From contig DAHWXM010000015.1 of NCBI GenBank assembly GCA_027334165.1, forward strand, positions 77,832-124,822: a stretch of DNA of 46,991 nucleotides. Reading direction: 5' to 3'. Origin of the DNA: Microcaldota archaeon. Its GTDB lineage: Archaea > Micrarchaeota > Micrarchaeia > Micrarchaeales > CABMGC01. Position numbers and translations under genes: made by a program. This document shows positions 18,779 to 27,256 of this stretch, in pieces (the stretch's first letter is position 1; every line of letters starts with the position of its first letter). Below the pieces are notes generated by a model. That model worked only from the letters and a program-made list of their open reading frames with translations. It had not been told where the DNA came from and did not search any database.

Positions 18779-19552
18779 TCATCTCGCTCTCTTCGCTATG
18801 CGTTCGCCTTCAACCCTCTTCTTTATCGCGTAGCTGTCCGGGCTGTTGTTGGCCGCAAGGATGAGCTCATTGGCCAATGCATCCGAAAGGGATCGCTTGT
18901 TCTTGAATGCCCCTATCAAAGCCGCCAACGCTATATTCTTAAGTGCAACATTTATCCTTCTCTGGGCGCTGATCCCTACCGCGACATTGTAGCTTATGCC
19001 GCCGTACCTTACCCGCGTCGTATCCTCTATGGGTGCAGAGTTCTGCAGTGCATTTATTAGCACCTGCAGCGGGTTCTTTCCTGTCTGTTTGCTTACCGAA
19101 TCGAACGCGTTCTTGACTATGCGCATGACCGTGACCTTTTTGCCCTGGAGCCTGCCCTCTGTCCTGACCACCTTTCCGCCGATCTTCTTGCCTGTGCCTC
19201 CGCGCATGAGTTTGTTGATCAGGCGCTCCACCACGCTTATGTGCGATTCGTAGTATGACTGTTTGCTTCTCCTTCCGAAGATGTTTGGATATATATAGGA
19301 ATCAAGGTTAACGTAGTCGGCCATGCTCCCATCGGTTATCACAACGTCCTTGGGATCATACTTGCCAAACACCAGCTGTTTGTTGAGGCCTGCCTTGCCG
19401 CTCTGCCTTCTCTTTGCCGCGAGCTCCGTTACCTCTTCTGCACTCTCCACCGCGGTATCCACTCTCGCGGCGGTCCTCCTTCTTCTAGGCTGCGCAGCTT
19501 CCGTATCTGCAACGTCCTCCGCACCAATTTTTTCAGTTGAATCTTCGGCCAT
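18779..19552 (-). CDS. rps7: 30S ribosomal protein S7 with acidic/Arg-rich N-terminal extension
   Basis: VVERLINKLMRGGTGKKIGGKVV...NPLQVLINALQNSAPIEDTTRVRYGGISYNVAVGISAQRRINVAL. Confidence 0.93.
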   Translation of the reverse strand: MAEDSTEKIGAEDVADTEAAQPRRRRTAARVDTAVESAEEVTELAAKRRQSGKAGLNKQLVFGKYDPKDVVITDGSMADYVNLDSYIYPNIFGRRSKQSYYESHISVVERLINKLMRGGTGKKIGGKVVRTEGRLQGKKVTVMRIVKNAFDSVSKQTGKNPLQVLINALQNSAPIEDTTRVRYGGISYNVAVGISAQRRINVALKNIALAALIGAFKNKRSLSDALANELILAANNSPDSYAIKKRVEGERIAKRAR

Positions 19553-19557
19553 TAAAA

Positions 19558-19986
19558 TCATCTCTTAGGTTTCTCCTTCCTGCCCTTTACTACCTCGAAA
19601 ATATCCGCACCGTTTACTGCTATCACGCGATATCTGAGGCCAGGTATGGAACCCATTGCCCCCCTCTGCGAGCCTCCCATTCCCTGTATTGTTACCTCGT
19701 CGTGCTCTTCTATGAAGTTGATAGAGCCATCGTAAGGAACGTAAGCACCCACGGTCTTGCCGTTCTTGACTATCTGCACTCGCACACACTTTGTGAGCCC
19801 CGAGTGCGGTTGCTTCTGCTGGAGCACGAACTTCTGTAGCACGAGCGCCTTTGCCATCGGCACGGTGCCCACTGGATCGTACTTCTTCTTGAGCTTGAAG
19901 TACTTTCTCTTCCACCATTTGTTAAGCATCCTGTGCTTCTTTCTCTTTTTTATAAGCTCCCTAGCTGAGAATTCTCCCTTTGGCAA
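19558..19986 (-). CDS. rps12: 30S ribosomal protein S12
   Basis: VLQQKQPHSGLTKCVRVQIVKNGKTVGAYVPYDGSINFIEEHDEVTIQGMGGSQRGAMGSIPGLRYRVIAVNG. Confidence 0.95.
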   Translation of the reverse strand: MPKGEFSARELIKKRKKHRMLNKWWKRKYFKLKKKYDPVGTVPMAKALVLQKFVLQQKQPHSGLTKCVRVQIVKNGKTVGAYVPYDGSINFIEEHDEVTIQGMGGSQRGAMGSIPGLRYRVIAVNGADIFEVVKGRKEKPKR

Positions 19987-20001
19987 GTATTCACCTAAAC
20001 A

Positions 20002-20304
20002 TCATTCGTATTTCTCGTTAAGTATGTTCGAGTTTCCTGGTTCTAGTATGGCAAGCCCGTTCACAGAGTGCGGCTTACCGCATGCGGCGCCTAGCTCAAG
20101 CCCGTTACCATTGAATTTTATTATGCGTATGTCGGCTATCCCGCACACGTGCGTTACATCATCCACTATCTCTTTCTTCCCCTTTGTCGCCAGCACCACG
20201 GCCTTCGCGGTGTTTGCATTTATGCTCCTCACCAGGCTCCTGTAGCCGAAGCTGACCTTTCCCGTGTCTATAGCCAACCTAAGGTCGTTGTTTAAGTCAC
20301 TCAT
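20002..20304 (-). CDS. rpl30e: 50S ribosomal protein L30e
   Basis: LRLAIDTGKVSFGYRSLVRSINANTAKAVVLATKGKKEIV...LELGAACGKPHSVNGLAILEPGNSNIL; position upstream of S12/S7/EF-2. Confidence 0.88.
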   Translation of the reverse strand: MSDLNNDLRLAIDTGKVSFGYRSLVRSINANTAKAVVLATKGKKEIVDDVTHVCGIADIRIIKFNGNGLELGAACGKPHSVNGLAILEPGNSNILNEKYE

Positions 20305-20558
20305 GCTAATCAATCAGGCCAAGCTTTAAGGAGGAATGCAGTGCATTCACGCAATAAGTAGCCTATAAGCACTATCATTATTTGTGAAAAGGTATATAAA
20401 TCTTCAGAAAGCGGTCGCATATGGCCCTGCAGGACGCCACCGCCGCACCTCCTCATTCATATGCCATTATAATGCATATAAATATTTGTTCGCATAATTT
20501 ATGGCTTGATGGTTTGCCCCGCACCAGCCGCGCAGCCCAATTTGTGCTTAGTGATTCG

Positions 20559-21437
20559 ATGAAGATACTGAACGCGATGCCGCCGTACAATCTGTTCGGT
20601 GTTGAAAACCCCGACTTCAAGGATGCGATGATAGCTGTGCTCCCCATACCGTACGACTCTACCGTGACGTACAAATCCGGATCGAGGGATGGCCCACACG
20701 CAATAATCGATGCAAGCAGGAACATGGAGATGTACAGCGAGGAGTTTGACGGGGACGTAACCCAACTCGGCATATACACGCTGGAGGAGATGGCTCCGAA
20801 CCTCAACTCACCAGAGGAAAACATAAACATGATACAGAAAGAGGTGTCAAACATACTTGACAACGGGAAGATCCCTGTGATACTCGGCGGCGAGCACACG
20901 GTCATGGTTGGTGCCGTCCGCGCTGTTGCCGCGCGCGAAAAGGACATGAGCGTGCTGCACTTTGATGCTCATTCGGATTACAGGGACTCGTATTCAGGAA
21001 GCAAGTTCAATCATGCCTGCGTAATGGCTCGCGCAAGGGAGGCATGCCCAAGCTGCTTCAGCGTTGGCATAAGGAGCACCGACGAGGTTGCTGCCAGGAA
21101 ATACGGCAAGGACATGCTCTACAGGAAGGACATGCACAAGATGTCACTCGACGATGTTGTTGATACGATAGTCAATAGGACAAAGGACAATCTCTATATA
21201 ACAATAGACATGGACGTCATGGATCCTAGCGAGATGCCCAGCCTCGGCACGCCAGAACCTGACGGTCTGAGCTTCTACGAGCTCACGTACATACTCCGTG
21301 GGGTACTCTCAAAGAAAAAACTCCTTGGGATAGACTTCAACGAGCTGTGCCCGATACCCGGCATGATAGCACCAAACTACCTAGTAGCGAAACTCGTCTA
21401 CATGGCCCTCGGATATGCGTTCTTTGCAAAGAAGTAG
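20559..21437 (+). CDS. speB: Agmatinase/arginase-family ureohydrolase
   Basis: GGEHTVMVGAVRAV, HFDAHSDYRDSYSGSKFNHACVMARA, TIDMDVMDPSEMPSLGTPEPDGLSFYEL. Confidence 0.9.
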   Translation: MKILNAMPPYNLFGVENPDFKDAMIAVLPIPYDSTVTYKSGSRDGPHAIIDASRNMEMYSEEFDGDVTQLGIYTLEEMAPNLNSPEENINMIQKEVSNILDNGKIPVILGGEHTVMVGAVRAVAAREKDMSVLHFDAHSDYRDSYSGSKFNHACVMARAREACPSCFSVGIRSTDEVAARKYGKDMLYRKDMHKMSLDDVVDTIVNRTKDNLYITIDMDVMDPSEMPSLGTPEPDGLSFYELTYILRGVLSKKKLLGIDFNELCPIPGMIAPNYLVAKLVYMALGYAFFAKK

Positions 21438-21439
21438 CG

Positions 21440-22207
21440 TCACAGATCCCTGACCATCCTGCTGCTGATTATCCTCTCCAGCTTGCTGGCCATACCTTCC
21501 TGCATCCCCTGCAGCCTTACGATGCTCAAATCCCTATCCGAGAGGCGCACCTCAAAGCTCCTTCCAGGAGCAAGGGTGGATATGCGCATCCCGTCATACT
21601 CCAGTGCCCCTCTATACTTCACAACCTTCACGACTATCCTCTTCATCGCGCCGACCACTATCGGGTTCCTGTACGGTCCATCCGCATTCAGGAATGTCAG
21701 GCAGAAAACGGCGGGGCTTAGTATTATCGGTCCCCCCGCCGACTTGTTGTATGCCGTGGAGCCTATCGCGCCTGTCACCAACACCCCGTCTCCGCCCATT
21801 ACGAACGGATATATCTCTTCCAGATTCCCGTCCCTTTTTTCATACACCTTGAAATTAACCTCACGCTGCATGTTGCGCAGCACGGCTTCGTTAACGGCGT
21901 AGTGCCGTTTCCCGTTGTACACTATCTCGAGCTTCTTTTCCAATGCCTCGATGTGGAACTTGCGCCCAGTCAACTTATCTATAATCTCCTCCATGCGCTC
22001 CAGTGACGCGTCGGCGTAGTAACCACTGCTTCCCGGCGCCCCTCCTCTTATTGGCAGTATTGGCCCATCATACTCGCGCGCCGCGCGCACGAAAGTGCCG
22101 TCACCCCCGATTGCCACGCAGATGTCCCCATCTGCACCAACGTCAAATTCCTCCTTCAGCCTGCGTATCTCAGGGAAATTCCCCGCGGCAACTATTTTTA
22201 TCTTCAT
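21440..22207 (-). CDS. nadK: NAD kinase
   Basis: CVAIGGDGTFVRAARE...PILPIRGGAPGSSGYYADASLE...GVLVTGAIGSTAYNKSAGGPII. Confidence 0.88.
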   Translation of the reverse strand: MKIKIVAAGNFPEIRRLKEEFDVGADGDICVAIGGDGTFVRAAREYDGPILPIRGGAPGSSGYYADASLERMEEIIDKLTGRKFHIEALEKKLEIVYNGKRHYAVNEAVLRNMQREVNFKVYEKRDGNLEEIYPFVMGGDGVLVTGAIGSTAYNKSAGGPIILSPAVFCLTFLNADGPYRNPIVVGAMKRIVVKVVKYRGALEYDGMRISTLAPGRSFEVRLSDRDLSIVRLQGMQEGMASKLERIISSRMVRDL

Positions 22208-23595
22208 ACCCTGCCACCCGATTTCTTGCCGTAAAAGAAGTGCAGCGGCCTGCCCAGCGCCGCCTCGGCTGCCTCCTGTACTGCCTCGGAAAAGGTCGGG
22301 TGAGGGTGTATTGTATCCGCGATGTCTTCGAGCGTTGCGCCCATCTCTATCGCCAACGCCGCCTCGGCTATCATCGCGCTCGCATTCTCCCCAACTATCT
22401 CAACACCCCTAACGAGCCCATCGGCATCGTGTGCTATCTTTACAAATCCTTTCTCCTTCCCAATTGCTATTGCTCTTCCTATCGCTGTCATTGGAAACTT
22501 CGTTACGCTCACGCCGGCGCCCTCCAGGCTTCCTGCAAGTGCCACTTCTGGGTCTGAAAATATCACCGCTGGAACAACGATATTATCATATCCGGAGTTC
22601 ACCCCGCTTGCACATTCCCCTGCAACAACCCCCTGCCTTATCGCCTTGTGCGCCAACATGGGCTCTCCTATAACATCCCCTACTGCATAGATGCTGTCAT
22701 CGTCTGTCTTCAGTGATCCATCTACTGTAATGAAGCCGCGCTGGTCTAGCTTCACCTTTGTGTTCTCCAAGCCGAGAACGTCGGTGTAGGGCTTCAGTCC
22801 TACCGCGACAACTATGACATCAGCGTCAAGCTTCTCTCCATCGGCCAGGCTAACCGATTCGCCATCATGAGACACTGGCTCTGTACCTGCATGCACCGTT
22901 ACGCCTAAGGCCGACATGCTCTCCTTTATCAGGTTTACGGCATCCCTGTCGAACCTTGACAGAACGTCAGATCTGGCTATTATGTGCACCTTGCTTCCCA
23001 GCTTAGCGTACAGCGTGCCTATCTCCACTGCCACGTATCCGGCGCCTATTATCACCATGCTTTCAGGCACGCGGTCCAGCATGAGCGCCTGCTTGTAGTC
23101 CAGCACATTGCCTCCGAAATCAAATCCCTTAAGTGCGGTAGGCTCCGACCCTGTCGCTATTATCGCCTTCTTGAAATCAAGCTCCTCCCCGTTGGTCAGC
23201 TGCAGCTTGTTTGAGGAGATGAACGCTCCCTGCGCCTTGATGACCTCTACGCCGTTCGACTTGCACAGGAATCCAACGCCGTCCTCGAGCTTCTTTGATA
23301 CTCCCATGCGCCAATCGAGCATCACCTTCGCGTCTACGGACACGCCGTTGCCATTTATCCCAAACCTCTGCGAATTCCGCGCATCATACACCAGGTCTGC
23401 TATGTGTATTAGCGTCTTGGATGGTATGCACGCATAATTCAAGCAGTGCCCTCCGAGTTTCTCCTTCTCTACAAGCGTAACGCTCTTTCCTAACTCCGCG
23501 GCCCTTATCGCAGCGACGTACCCTCCGACGCCACCTCCTATAACTGCAATGTCAACTTCCTCTGGAATGGAGCCCATAACCATCGCATCAGCCAA
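22204..23595 (-). CDS. lpdA: Dihydrolipoyl dehydrogenase (E3)
   Basis: IGGGVGGYVAAIRAAELGKSVTLVEKEKLGGHCLNYACIPSKTLI (redox Cys pair), YAVGDVIGEPMLAHKA, HPHPTFSEAVQEAA. Confidence 0.95.
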   Translation of the reverse strand: MADAMVMGSIPEEVDIAVIGGGVGGYVAAIRAAELGKSVTLVEKEKLGGHCLNYACIPSKTLIHIADLVYDARNSQRFGINGNGVSVDAKVMLDWRMGVSKKLEDGVGFLCKSNGVEVIKAQGAFISSNKLQLTNGEELDFKKAIIATGSEPTALKGFDFGGNVLDYKQALMLDRVPESMVIIGAGYVAVEIGTLYAKLGSKVHIIARSDVLSRFDRDAVNLIKESMSALGVTVHAGTEPVSHDGESVSLADGEKLDADVIVVAVGLKPYTDVLGLENTKVKLDQRGFITVDGSLKTDDDSIYAVGDVIGEPMLAHKAIRQGVVAGECASGVNSGYDNIVVPAVIFSDPEVALAGSLEGAGVSVTKFPMTAIGRAIAIGKEKGFVKIAHDADGLVRGVEIVGENASAMIAEAALAIEMGATLEDIADTIHPHPTFSEAVQEAAEAALGRPLHFFYGKKSGGRV

Positions 23596-24841
23596 GCATC
23601 TCCAGGAACTCTGGATCCTGGAGGTATCGTATTAGCGCGTTGCCAAAGGCCACCGCCTCCGCACCATCGACTATCCTGTGGTCGAATGTTATTGAGAACG
23701 GAAGCACCTTTCCCACCGCGACCTTGCCGTCCTTAACCACCGGAGCGTCGCGTATCATGTGCACTCCAAGTATCGCCGCTTCGGGATAATTTATCATGGG
23801 CACCGATAGGTATCCTCCTCCTAGGCTGCCTATGTTTGTTATCGTGAACGTGCTGTCCCTCATCTCGTCCAGCGTGATCGTCTGGTCCTTTATCTTGCCG
23901 TGCAGCAACTGTATCTCCTTCGCTATCTCAACTATGCTCTTCCTGTCCGCATCCTTTATTACGACAACCTTGAGCCCGTCCGGCGCCTCGGCAGCCAACC
24001 CTATGTTGTAGTACTTTTTGACTATCAGTTCCTGTCTGTCTCTGTCGTAGCTGGAGTTGAAGTTGGGGTTCTCCCTGAGCGCCTCTACAACCGCCTTTAT
24101 TATGAACGGAAGGAAAGTGAGCTTGGTCCCGAGCTTCTCCGCATTCGCCTTCTCCCTGGATACTATGTCTGACAGATGCGTGGCGTCGATAAGATCCATG
24201 TGCACAGCGCGCGGTATCGTCCATGAGAGCTCCATGTTCCTGGCTATGGCTTTCCTCGTTTGCGACATCTGCACTCTGTCTATCTCATGTCCATGCTTCT
24301 CCTCAAGAATCTCAGAGAACTTCGGTGTGGGGGCCACGGCCTGGGCTGTCACATGCAGCATAGACCTTATGTCATTTTCAAGTATCCTGCCGTTGGGTCC
24401 CGTTCCATGAACCTTGGATATATCTATTCCAGAATCCCTTGCAAGCTTCCTAACCCCCGGAGTTGCTATTATCTCGCGCACATTCTGTGCTCCCTCCTTC
24501 GTTTCCTGCGACGGCGGATTTCCTGCTGCCGCACGTGTTGCTGGCTTGGCGGCTGCAACCTCAGATTTTTGCGCAGATGCCTTCTGTTGCGTTGTCGTGG
24601 CGGTTATCTCAGCCGTTTCCCCGACAAAAGCGATATCGTCCCCCACCTTCACCGTCTTCCCCTCTGGGGCATTGATCCTTATTGTACCTCCTACGGGAGC
24701 AGGTATGTTCACCACTGCCTTATCGGTCTCTATTTGCACAAGCGGCTGATCCTCCTTTACAACATCCCCGTCCTTGACAAGCCACTTCTGTATCTTGCCT
24801 TCCTGTATTCCCTCTCCAACGTCAACGAATTTTATGCTCCT
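23588..24841 (-). CDS. pdhC: 2-oxoacid dehydrogenase dihydrolipoyl acyltransferase (E2)
   Basis: N-terminal lipoyl domain (VQIETDKAVVNIPAPVGG), peripheral subunit-binding domain (ATPGVRKLARDSGIDISKVHGTGPNGRI), catalytic domain with FDHRIVDGAEA. Confidence 0.93.
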   Translation of the reverse strand, partial: RSIKFVDVGEGIQEGKIQKWLVKDGDVVKEDQPLVQIETDKAVVNIPAPVGGTIRINAPEGKTVKVGDDIAFVGETAEITATTTQQKASAQKSEVAAAKPATRAAAGNPPSQETKEGAQNVREIIATPGVRKLARDSGIDISKVHGTGPNGRILENDIRSMLHVTAQAVAPTPKFSEILEEKHGHEIDRVQMSQTRKAIARNMELSWTIPRAVHMDLIDATHLSDIVSREKANAEKLGTKLTFLPFIIKAVVEALRENPNFNSSYDRDRQELIVKKYYNIGLAAEAPDGLKVVVIKDADRKSIVEIAKEIQLLHGKIKDQTITLDEMRDSTFTITNIGSLGGGYLSVPMINYPEAAILGVHMIRDAPVVKDGKVAVGKVLPFSITFDHRIVDGAEAVAFGNALIRYLQDPEFLEMLG

Positions 24842-24848
24842 CATGAAA

Positions 24849-25814
24849 TTACGCCTCAAGCAATTTGTCTATCGCCTGGGAAATTCTCTGCGCTCCGGGG
24901 ACGTAGTATTTCTCATATCCCGGAAACGGATACGGCAGGCTCGGAGATGCGATCCTCATTATCGGCGCCTCCAATTCGAACATGGCCTTCTCCGCTATCC
25001 TTGCTGCAACTTCCGCTCCAGCGCCGAAACTCAGCGAGGCTTCGTGCACTATGAGTGCTCTGCCGGTCTTCTTTACGCTTGAAAGTATTGTCGTCTCATC
25101 AAGCGGATTTATTGTCCTCAAGTCGACTATCTCCGCGTCTACTTTTTTCTTTTCAACAACTTCCTTAACGAGGGGTACCATCGTGCCGTATGTTATTATA
25201 GAAAGCGCATTTCCTTCCTTCACTACCGATGCCTTGCCTATCGGAACCTCGTACGCTTCGTCGGGTATCTCCTGCTTGAACAGCCTGTAGAGTTTCGTAG
25301 GTTCCAGGAAAACTACCGGATCTTCACCGTGTAATGCCTTGAGCATTAGCCCCTTCGCATCATACGGCGTTGAAGGTTCGACTACAATCAGTCCACCCAT
25401 GTGTGAATAATACACCTCCGGACTTTCCGAATGATGTTCTAACGTTCTTACCCCTCCGCTCACCGGGGTTCGCACGATCATGGGCACGGTGAACTTCCCG
25501 CGCGTCCTGCTTCTGTACCGCGCCGCATGATTTATTATCTGATCAAATGCTAGGAACATGAATCCCGCAAACTGCATTTCCGCAACCGGTTTCAACCCGG
25601 ATAGGGCCATGCCGATCGACATACCGGCTATTCCCGCTTCCGCAAGCGGCGTATCTATTACTCTGTTTTCTCCGAATTTTGCCTGCAGGCCTTCGGTTAC
25701 CCTGAACACTCCGCCGTCCTTTCCTATGTCTTCTCCGAGCAGCACGACGTTTTCATTTTCACTCATGCCTATTTCGAGTGCATTGTTTATCGCGGTTACC
25801 ATATTAGCCTGCAT
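24849..25814 (-). CDS. pdhB: 2-oxoacid dehydrogenase E1 beta
   Basis: MQANMVTAINNALEIGMSENENVVLLGEDIGKDGGVFRVTEGLQAKFGENRVIDTPLAEAGIAGMSIGMA. Confidence 0.93.
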   Translation of the reverse strand: MQANMVTAINNALEIGMSENENVVLLGEDIGKDGGVFRVTEGLQAKFGENRVIDTPLAEAGIAGMSIGMALSGLKPVAEMQFAGFMFLAFDQIINHAARYRSRTRGKFTVPMIVRTPVSGGVRTLEHHSESPEVYYSHMGGLIVVEPSTPYDAKGLMLKALHGEDPVVFLEPTKLYRLFKQEIPDEAYEVPIGKASVVKEGNALSIITYGTMVPLVKEVVEKKKVDAEIVDLRTINPLDETTILSSVKKTGRALIVHEASLSFGAGAEVAARIAEKAMFELEAPIMRIASPSLPYPFPGYEKYYVPGAQRISQAIDKLLEA

Positions 25815-26845
25815 TATTTTCCACCCTGCCAAAATCCGTTTGCCTTGGCGTCTTCCAATTCATCTTTCAATATGTCCGGCATGAAACTGTAAATATTGTC
25901 AAACATGCTCTCCGGATTTTCGACAAACTTCTCTGCCTTTTCAACTGCTTCGTCTATTCTTTTCGAAAATTCAGCCGTCGCTTTGCCTTCAAGCTCGTCA
26001 TTCCATAATCCCTTTCCTTCAAGATACGCCTTTACGCGCGAAATGGGGTCTTTCGGTTTCCATTGCTCGACTTCGGAGTCAGGCCTGTACTTCGTTGGGT
26101 CGTCTGCCGTGGTATGCATGCTCATCCTGTACGTTACGCATTCTATTACAGTAGGCCCGTCGGCGGCAGAGTCTATCGCATCCTTTGTTGCTTTGTAAAC
26201 CGCAACGACGTCATTTCCGTCTACCTGCACTCCGCGTATTCCGGCGGCTATGGCCTTCTGTGCAAGCGTCTTCGCCGCACTCTGTTTCGCCCTGGGTATC
26301 GATATTGCCCACTGATTATTTTCTATTATTACTATCAACGGTAATTTCATGACCCCTGCAACATTCAGCGCTTCGTAGAACTCCCCCTCGGAAGTTCCTC
26401 CATCTCCAACATAAACAAGTGCGACATTGCCTGTTTTCTTGTATTTTTGCGCGAATGCCATACCCACTCCGTGAAGTACCTGTGTTGCCACTGGAACTGC
26501 GACAGGCAGATCTCCCTTATCGCCTTGAACCGAGGCGCCTTCCTCGTATCCTCTCCAATAAAGAAACATGGATTCCATTGGGAATCCTCTTACTATGTAA
26601 GAGCCGTGCTGGCGGAACGAAGGCACAAAAATATCATCCTTCCGCAGTGCAAACGCCGTTCCTATCTGCGTTGCTTCCTCTCCGACTAACGGGGCATATG
26701 TTACCGCCCTGCCCTGGCGCTGAAGACTCAGCACTTTTGCATCGAACATTCTTGCAAGAAGCATGTAATTGTACATGCTCAGTATCTTCGTATCGTCAAG
26801 GTCCTTGGGATACAGTGCTATGTCTACGTTGCCCTTTTCATCCAT
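25814..26845 (-). CDS. pdhA: 2-oxoacid dehydrogenase E1 alpha
   Basis: RQGRAVTYAPLVGEEATQIGTAFAL; TPP motif GDGGTSEGEFYEALNVAGVMKLPLIVIIENNQWAIS; start uncertain, possibly an upstream TTG. Confidence 0.92.
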   Translation of the reverse strand: MDEKGNVDIALYPKDLDDTKILSMYNYMLLARMFDAKVLSLQRQGRAVTYAPLVGEEATQIGTAFALRKDDIFVPSFRQHGSYIVRGFPMESMFLYWRGYEEGASVQGDKGDLPVAVPVATQVLHGVGMAFAQKYKKTGNVALVYVGDGGTSEGEFYEALNVAGVMKLPLIVIIENNQWAISIPRAKQSAAKTLAQKAIAAGIRGVQVDGNDVVAVYKATKDAIDSAADGPTVIECVTYRMSMHTTADDPTKYRPDSEVEQWKPKDPISRVKAYLEGKGLWNDELEGKATAEFSKRIDEAVEKAEKFVENPESMFDNIYSFMPDILKDELEDAKANGFWQGGK

Positions 26846-27256
26846 TATCTGCAAGTATTTTATCTCTCCTTCGAAAGCGCCAGTTTCCAACAAACCCCCT
26901 AACCTATCCAACGCTGAAAAGATTATTATACGTTTCAAGAGATTTGATGCCTTGCCATGCCACTGCGTACATCGCGGTCCGTTTTCAGAAAGCGTCGGTG
27001 CGCGCGAAATTCGGCGTTCCTCATTGTCGTCAGAAAGGAGTAGACCCAAACAGTTACTTTGATGCTTGAAGTATATAAAGTTTGCCTGCCTGCGCAGAGC
27101 CTTCAATTTCCCCAATTAAAAGTATATAAACCCGTGGCGGCACACATTAATCGTTGCTCAGATAAACCACATCGTGCTGGCAGTGTCCTTTTTCTGACAT
27201 TGGCGCCCCGCACGTCGAAGCGTAACCCGTATCCGGGCAACAACTGGTGAGGAGAC

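Noticed and set aside
24260-25054. 264-aa ORF on + strand
   Set aside because: Antisense to E2/E1 beta, both of which have strong domain evidence.
26419-27069. 216-aa ORF on + strand
   Set aside because: Antisense shadow of E1 alpha; no domain-like pattern.
26845-27115. N-terminal extension of E1 alpha to 27115
   Set aside because: Extension MGKLKALRRQ... is unlike E1 alpha proteins, and a minus-strand TATA-like element lies near 26922..26931, downstream of that start.
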